DNA of 18,207 bases from Collinsella sp. CAG:166 (GTDB lineage: Bacteria > Actinomycetota > Coriobacteriia > Coriobacteriales > Coriobacteriaceae), in NCBI GenBank assembly GCA_000434535.1, contig FR878704.1, positions 17,092 through 35,298 of the forward strand, read 5' to 3'. Positions 14,005 to 18,207 of the stretch are shown here, piece after piece. Numbering within the stretch: the stretch's first letter is position 1; each line of letters opens with the position of its first letter. The translations under genes were made by a program, and so were the position numbers. The notes beneath the pieces were generated by a model. The model searched no databases, had not been told where the DNA came from, and saw only the letters and a program-made list of their open reading frames with translations.

Positions 14005-15042
14005 ATGGGTAAGTACATCGTTAAACGTGTGCTTCAGTTCATCCCGGTGTTTTTGGGCGTTACGCTGATTCTGTTCGCCCTCCAGAATATCGTGCCGGGA
14101 GATCCGATCAAGCTGATCGGTGGAGACAAGGCTCTGTCCCCCGAGGTGGAGCTTCAGCTTCGCGTCCGCTATCACCTAGTCCAGTCGGACGAGGACGGCA
14201 ACGCGATTCTTGACGAGAACGGCGATCCCGTTCAAACGTCGCTCGTGGACCGTTACTTGTATTACATGAACGGCCTGCTTCATGGCGATCTGGGCAATTC
14301 GTATCAGCGCAAGCTGCCGGTTACGGAAATCTTTGCCCAGAAGTATCCGTATACGGTCAAACTTGCCGCGTGCGCCATCGTGCTCGAGGCAATTATGGGT
14401 ATCGGTGCGGGTATCATTTCGGCGGTAAAGCGGTATTCCTTCTGGGATATTTTGGTAACGCTTACCACGTCGATCCTCGTTGCGGTCCCGGCCTTCTGGC
14501 TCGGTATGTTGCTGCAGCTGTTCTTTGGCGTCATCCTCAAGGACGCCACGGGCGGTGCAATCTCCATGCCGATCTCGGGTGCCGGCGGTTCCAGCTCTCA
14601 GTATCAGGATTGGATGCACTATGTGCTTCCGACCATTACGCTGGCTTCGGTTTCGACCGCTTATGCTGCGCGCATTATGCGCTCGCAGCTGCTTGACGTC
14701 ATGAACCAGGATTACATCCGTACGGCAAAGGCCAAGGGTCTCTCCAATCGCGCGATCATCGTCAAGCATGCGCTTAAGAATGCACTCATCCCCGTCGTTA
14801 CCTATATTGGTGTCGACTTTGGCGGCATGCTTTCGGGCGCCATCCTGACCGAGACGGTCTTTAACTGGCCCGGTATCGGCTATGAGGTCTATCGCGCCAT
14901 TAGCATGCGTGACTGGCCCATCGTTATGGGCGGCGTTACGCTCATCGTTGTCGTCGTCATGGTGATCAACCTGCTCGTCGACATTAGCTATGCATTCCTC
15001 GACCCGCGCATCCGCCTTGGCGGTCCGTCGGATAAGGCCTAA
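14005..15042 (+). CDS. oppB: Oligopeptide ABC transporter permease OppB
   Basis: A 345-residue inner-membrane permease of the DppB/OppB type. It begins with the typical first helix (VKRVLQFIPVFLGVTLILF), then a long extracytoplasmic loop (LSPEVELQLRVRYHL to LHGDLGNSYQRKLPV), then further hydrophobic segments. The coupling (EAA) loop reads DYIRTAKAKGLSNRAIIVKH, followed by ALKNALIPVVTYIG; it contacts the ATPases. The C-terminus SYAFLDPRIRLGG is a family hallmark. AGGGGAG (13994-14000) is 4 nt before the ATG. oppC follows after 14 nt. The extracytoplasmic loop carries an acidic insert (QSDEDGNAILDENGDPVQTS), as seen in longer OppB homologues. Confidence 0.95.
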   Translation: MGKYIVKRVLQFIPVFLGVTLILFALQNIVPGDPIKLIGGDKALSPEVELQLRVRYHLVQSDEDGNAILDENGDPVQTSLVDRYLYYMNGLLHGDLGNSYQRKLPVTEIFAQKYPYTVKLAACAIVLEAIMGIGAGIISAVKRYSFWDILVTLTTSILVAVPAFWLGMLLQLFFGVILKDATGGAISMPISGAGGSSSQYQDWMHYVLPTITLASVSTAYAARIMRSQLLDVMNQDYIRTAKAKGLSNRAIIVKHALKNALIPVVTYIGVDFGGMLSGAILTETVFNWPGIGYEVYRAISMRDWPIVMGGVTLIVVVVMVINLLVDISYAFLDPRIRLGGPSDKA

Positions 15043-15056
15043 GGGAGGTACGTCTC

Positions 15057-15992
15057 ATGCAGGAAACTGATTCTCAGTCTCAGGAGCAGGCTACCGCCAC
15101 CAAGGCCGCATCTGCTCCCGCCAAGTCCCGCACGCTGTGGGGCGACGCTTTTAAGCGTCTTCGTAAGAACAAGCTCGCCGTTATCGGTGTCTGCTGGATC
15201 ATCATCGTCGTTGTGGTTGCCCTGACCGCAGATCTGTGGGCTAAGCCCTGGCTCGGTTCGCCGACGGCTTCGGACTCGACCACCATGGCCCAGACGTCGC
15301 TGCTGGCTCCGTGTGCAGAGCACCCGTTTGGCACCGACGCCCTTGGTCGCGACATTCTCGTCCGCGTTATCTACGGTGCACGCGTTTCGCTTTCCGTCGG
15401 TATTATGGCTACTGCGATCTCCACGCTGATTGGTCTGGTCATGGGTGCTCTGGCCGGTTTCTACGGCGGCATCTGGGATACGATCATCATGCGCTGCGCG
15501 GATATCTTCCTGGCGTTCCCGTACGTGCTGTTCGTCGTCGCCATGATCGCCGTTATCGGCCGTGGTCTTCAGAACGTCTTTATCGCCATCGGCATTCTCG
15601 GATGGCCTTCGATTGCGCGCGTCTTCCGCTCTGCAATCTTGACCGTCAAGGAAAACGACTATGTTGACGCTGCGCGCGCGATGGGTGCATCTGATGCTCG
15701 TATCGTCGTGCGTCACATCTTCCCGAACTCCGTCGCCTCCATCGTGGTCTATGCGACCATGAACATTGGTGGCGCCATTCTGACCGAGTCCGCTCTGTCC
15801 TTCCTCGGCATGGGCGTTATTCCGCCTACGCCTTCGTGGGGCTCCATGATTCAGGACGGTCAGCAGTATCTTCTGACTGCTCCCTGGATGATGATCATGC
15901 CCGGTCTGGCAATTCTCTCGACGGTGCTCGCCTTCACCCTGCTGGGTGACGGTCTGCGCGACGCCCTCGACGTCAAGATGAAGGACGCATAA
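15057..15992 (+). CDS. oppC: Oligopeptide ABC transporter permease OppC
   Basis: A 311-residue permease partner of OppB. A cytoplasmic N-terminal tail leads into LWGDAFKRLRKNKLAVIGV, the OppC N-terminal domain, then a loop with HPFGTDALGRDILVRVIYGA, the conserved start of the transport domain. The EAA loop is DYVDAARAMGASDARIVVRH, and the C-terminal FTLLGDGLRDALDVKMK is the usual OppC/DppC ending. AAGGGAGG (15041-15048) precedes the ATG by 8 nt. oppD begins 2 nt after the stop, so translation is coupled. Confidence 0.96.
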   Translation: MQETDSQSQEQATATKAASAPAKSRTLWGDAFKRLRKNKLAVIGVCWIIIVVVVALTADLWAKPWLGSPTASDSTTMAQTSLLAPCAEHPFGTDALGRDILVRVIYGARVSLSVGIMATAISTLIGLVMGALAGFYGGIWDTIIMRCADIFLAFPYVLFVVAMIAVIGRGLQNVFIAIGILGWPSIARVFRSAILTVKENDYVDAARAMGASDARIVVRHIFPNSVASIVVYATMNIGGAILTESALSFLGMGVIPPTPSWGSMIQDGQQYLLTAPWMMIMPGLAILSTVLAFTLLGDGLRDALDVKMKDA

Positions 15993-15994
15993 GG

Positions 15995-17086
15995 ATGAAG
16001 AAGAACAAGAACTATGTGGACCTGAAGGACCAGCCGGTTCCCGAGGGCCAGCATCTGCTCGAGGTCGATGACCTTAAGATGTATTTCCATACCGAGGATG
16101 GCGTCGTTCGCGCTGTCGACGGTGTCTCCTACACGCTCGATCGCGGCGAGACCCTGGGCGTCGTCGGTGAGTCCGGCTCCGGTAAGTCCGTGACCGCCAT
16201 GACCATTATGGGCCTCATCTCGATGCCTCCGGGAAAGATTGAGGGCGGCGACGTTCGCTATCGCGGTCGTTCTATCCTCGAGATGACCGAAGAAGAGATG
16301 CAGCACATTCGCGGTAACGATATCGCGATGATCTTCCAGGATCCTATGACCTCCTTGAATCCGGTCTATAAGATCGGCAAGCAGGTGGGCGAGGGCCTTC
16401 GTCTGCACCGTGGCTACTCCAAGCAGGAGGCACTCAAGCGCGCCACCGAGCTTTTGGACCTCGTTGGCATTCCTGAGCCCGAGAAGCGCGTCAATGAGTA
16501 TCCGCACCAGTTCTCCGGCGGTATGCGTCAGCGTGTCATGATCGCTATGGCTCTTGCCTGCGATCCCGATATCCTGATTGCCGACGAGCCCACGACGGCT
16601 CTGGACGTTACCATTCAGGCTCAGATTATCGAGCTCATGCAGGAAATGCAGGAGAAGAACGGCAACGCCATCATCATGATTACCCATGACCTGGGCGTCG
16701 TTGCCGATATGGCCGATAAGATCATGGTTATGTACGCCGGCCGTCCCGTCGAGTTCGGTACTGCTGAGGAAATCTTCTACGAGAGTCGCCACCCCTACAC
16801 CTGGGGCCTTATCCGCTCCATCCCGGAGCAGGCCATCGAAGAGAAGAAGCCGCTTACGCCGATTCACGGCAACCCGCCTTCGCTCATGAACCTGCCTGAG
16901 GGCTGCGTCTTCTCTCCTCGTTGCCCCTATGCGACGGACAAGTGCCGCAAGCAGCGCCCCGAGCGCGTTGTCACCGAGTCTGGTCATTACTCTGCGTGCC
17001 ACTACTCCGGTGACCCCGAGTTCCTCAAGAACGCTCCTGAGACGTCCCGTACGCGCAAGGATTCCAAGAAGGGAGGCGAGGCGTAA
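15995..17086 (+). CDS. oppD: Oligopeptide ABC transporter ATPase OppD
   Basis: A 363-residue ATP-binding subunit. Walker A GESGSGKS is at residues 58-65, the Q-loop in MIFQDPMTSLNPV, the ABC signature FSGGMRQRV, Walker B ILIADEPTTALD and the switch His in MITHDLG. The C-terminal oligopeptide/dipeptide domain carries spaced cysteines (CVFSPRCPYATDKC, then SGHYSACHY), a pattern known in this subfamily to bind an iron-sulfur cluster in some members. All ATPase motifs are intact. Ribosome site GAAGGA (15980-15985) is inside the oppC end. The stop overlaps oppF by 1 nt (TAATG). Confidence 0.96.
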   Translation: MKKNKNYVDLKDQPVPEGQHLLEVDDLKMYFHTEDGVVRAVDGVSYTLDRGETLGVVGESGSGKSVTAMTIMGLISMPPGKIEGGDVRYRGRSILEMTEEEMQHIRGNDIAMIFQDPMTSLNPVYKIGKQVGEGLRLHRGYSKQEALKRATELLDLVGIPEPEKRVNEYPHQFSGGMRQRVMIAMALACDPDILIADEPTTALDVTIQAQIIELMQEMQEKNGNAIIMITHDLGVVADMADKIMVMYAGRPVEFGTAEEIFYESRHPYTWGLIRSIPEQAIEEKKPLTPIHGNPPSLMNLPEGCVFSPRCPYATDKCRKQRPERVVTESGHYSACHYSGDPEFLKNAPETSRTRKDSKKGGEA

Positions 17087-18114
17087 TGGCAGATACCAAC
17101 GAGCGTACTCCGCTGCTGAAGGTCGAGCACCTCTCTAAGGAGTTCCCCGCTGAGTCCGGCATGTTCGCCAAGCGCTTCTCCAAGCGTGTCGTCTCTGCAG
17201 TGAATGACATTTCGTTCGAGATTTATCCGGGCGAGACCTTTGGTCTGGTCGGTGAGTCTGGTTGCGGTAAGTCCACGACGGGCCGCACCATCATGCGCCT
17301 GACCAAGCCGACCGCCGGTAAGGTGTTCTTCCAGGGTAAAGATGTTGCCGAGATGAGCAAGCATGAGATCAAGGACATGCGTCGCGAGATGCAGTTTATC
17401 TTCCAGGATCCTTATGCTTCGCTCAACCCTCGTATGACCATCGGCGAGATTGTCTCCGAGCCCATGACCATTCACGGCGTGGGCACCAAGGAGGAGCGCA
17501 TTGAGCGTGTCCGCGAGCTTCTCGACGTTGTCGGACTGAACCCCGAGCACATTAACCGCTATCCTCATGAGTTCTCCGGCGGTCAGCGTCAGCGTGTCGG
17601 CATTGCCCGCGCATTTGCGCTGAAGCCCAAGCTGATTATCTGCGACGAGCCTGTCTCTGCACTTGACGTTTCCATTCAGGCCCAGGTTTTGAACCTGCTG
17701 AAGGAGCTTCAGGATAAGTTCGGCACTGCTTATCTCTTCATTGCTCACGACCTCTCCGTTGTACAGCACATTTCTGATCGCGTTGCCGTTATGTATCTGG
17801 GTAAGATGGTCGAGGTTTCGGACTGGAAGACGCTCTATAGCGAGCCTCACCATCCGTACACGCAGTCGCTGCTGTCTGCCGTGCCGGTGCCCGATCCGGA
17901 TATCCAGAAGACCCGCAAGCGCATCATCCTCGCCGGCGATCCGCCGTCGCCGCTGGATCCGCCGACCGGCTGCCGTTTCCACACGCGCTGCCCGATCGCG
18001 CAGGGCATCTGCTCCGAGAAGCTTCCCGAGTTTAAGGAAGTTGCCCCGGGCCACTGCTGCGCCTGCCACTTCGCGGAGCCGTTCCCGATCAAGGAATCGC
18101 ACATCGACCTGTAG
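17086..18114 (+). CDS. oppF: Oligopeptide ABC transporter ATPase OppF
   Basis: A 342-residue ATP-binding subunit that would pair with OppD. Walker A GESGCGKS is at residues 56-63, the Q-loop in FIFQDPYASLNPRM, the signature FSGGQRQRVGIARA, Walker B LIICDEPVSALD and the switch His in IAHDLS. The C-terminal domain has GCRFHTRCPIAQGIC and GHCCACHF, the same cysteine-rich layout as OppD. It starts on the OppD stop codon (TAATG), with GGGAGG (17071-17076) as ribosome site. It is the last gene of the operon seen here. Confidence 0.96.
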   Translation: MADTNERTPLLKVEHLSKEFPAESGMFAKRFSKRVVSAVNDISFEIYPGETFGLVGESGCGKSTTGRTIMRLTKPTAGKVFFQGKDVAEMSKHEIKDMRREMQFIFQDPYASLNPRMTIGEIVSEPMTIHGVGTKEERIERVRELLDVVGLNPEHINRYPHEFSGGQRQRVGIARAFALKPKLIICDEPVSALDVSIQAQVLNLLKELQDKFGTAYLFIAHDLSVVQHISDRVAVMYLGKMVEVSDWKTLYSEPHHPYTQSLLSAVPVPDPDIQKTRKRIILAGDPPSPLDPPTGCRFHTRCPIAQGICSEKLPEFKEVAPGHCCACHFAEPFPIKESHIDL

Positions 18115-18124
18115 TCGGTTGTCT

Positions 18125-18151
18125 GTCCGGGCCCGTGCTGGACTTAGTTTT
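18125..18151 (+). terminator. Weak terminator candidate after oppF
   Basis: GTCCGG (18125-18130) pairs with CTGGAC (18138-18143), with one G-U pair and a 7-nt loop, then TTAGTTTT. The stem is short. The rest of 18115-18207 shows no gene that can be supported. Confidence 0.35.
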
Positions 18152-18180
18152 CAGAACGTCCTCGACCATGGAAACCCCCT

Positions 18181-18207
18181 TATCCTGCTCCTTCGGAGCT
18201 GCGGATA
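18181..18207. other. Hairpin touching the right window edge
   Basis: TATCC (18181-18185) pairs with GGATA (18203-18207), and inside it GCTCC (18187-18191) with GGAGC (18195-18199) around TTC. It may be part of a larger structure or leader outside the window. Confidence 0.35.

Noticed and set aside
18168..18207. Possible start of a new plus-strand gene at the ATG near the right edge
   Set aside because: There is no ribosome site and only 13 codons are visible, overlapping a hairpin; it cannot be supported.

Overview
The window reads as a chromosomal segment of a GC-rich Coriobacteriia actinobacterium, most likely Collinsella or a close relative. The grounds are the rapZ-whiA-gap-pgk-tpiA-secG gene order typical of Actinobacteria, the strong preference for GCC, CTC, AAG and GAG codons, and the style of the oligopeptide transporter lipoprotein. 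The genus is an inference from gene content and style; no database was searched. All recognised genes lie on the plus strand.

Region 1 (1-4635) looks like the distal part of a sialic acid (N-acetylneuraminate) catabolic cluster. It holds two CE7/AXE1-type esterase genes (the first cut by the left edge, the second lacking the nucleophilic serine), then nanA-type lyase, nanK-type ROK kinase and nanE epimerase. Together these would take sialic acid, possibly O-acetylated, to ManNAc, ManNAc-6-P and GlcNAc-6-P. The nanA-nanK and nanK-nanE gaps each contain a large imperfect inverted repeat, which is the least explained structure in the window.

Region 2 (4687-6593) starts with a terminator for the nan genes and carries rapZ and whiA. 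The yvcK gene usually found between them is absent.

Region 3 (6594-11522) is lower glycolysis. gap has its own AT-rich promoter region with two symmetric sites and its own terminator. pgk, tpiA and gpmI then follow with overlaps or tiny gaps and end in a terminator. A separate secG unit (11580-11934) follows.

Region 4 (11935-18114) is a complete oligopeptide ABC transporter operon: oppA (lipoprotein with a Tat-like signal), oppB, oppC, oppD, oppF. Its promoter overlaps a perfect palindrome, and hairpins lie between oppA and oppB. The last 93 bases hold no gene that can be supported, only a weak terminator candidate and a hairpin touching the right edge.

The genes themselves belong to known families. 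The points most worth following up are the serine-less esterase paralogue paired with an intact one, the structured intergenic elements of the nan cluster, the symmetric sites before gap and oppA, and the missing yvcK. No entirely new multi-gene system is evident.
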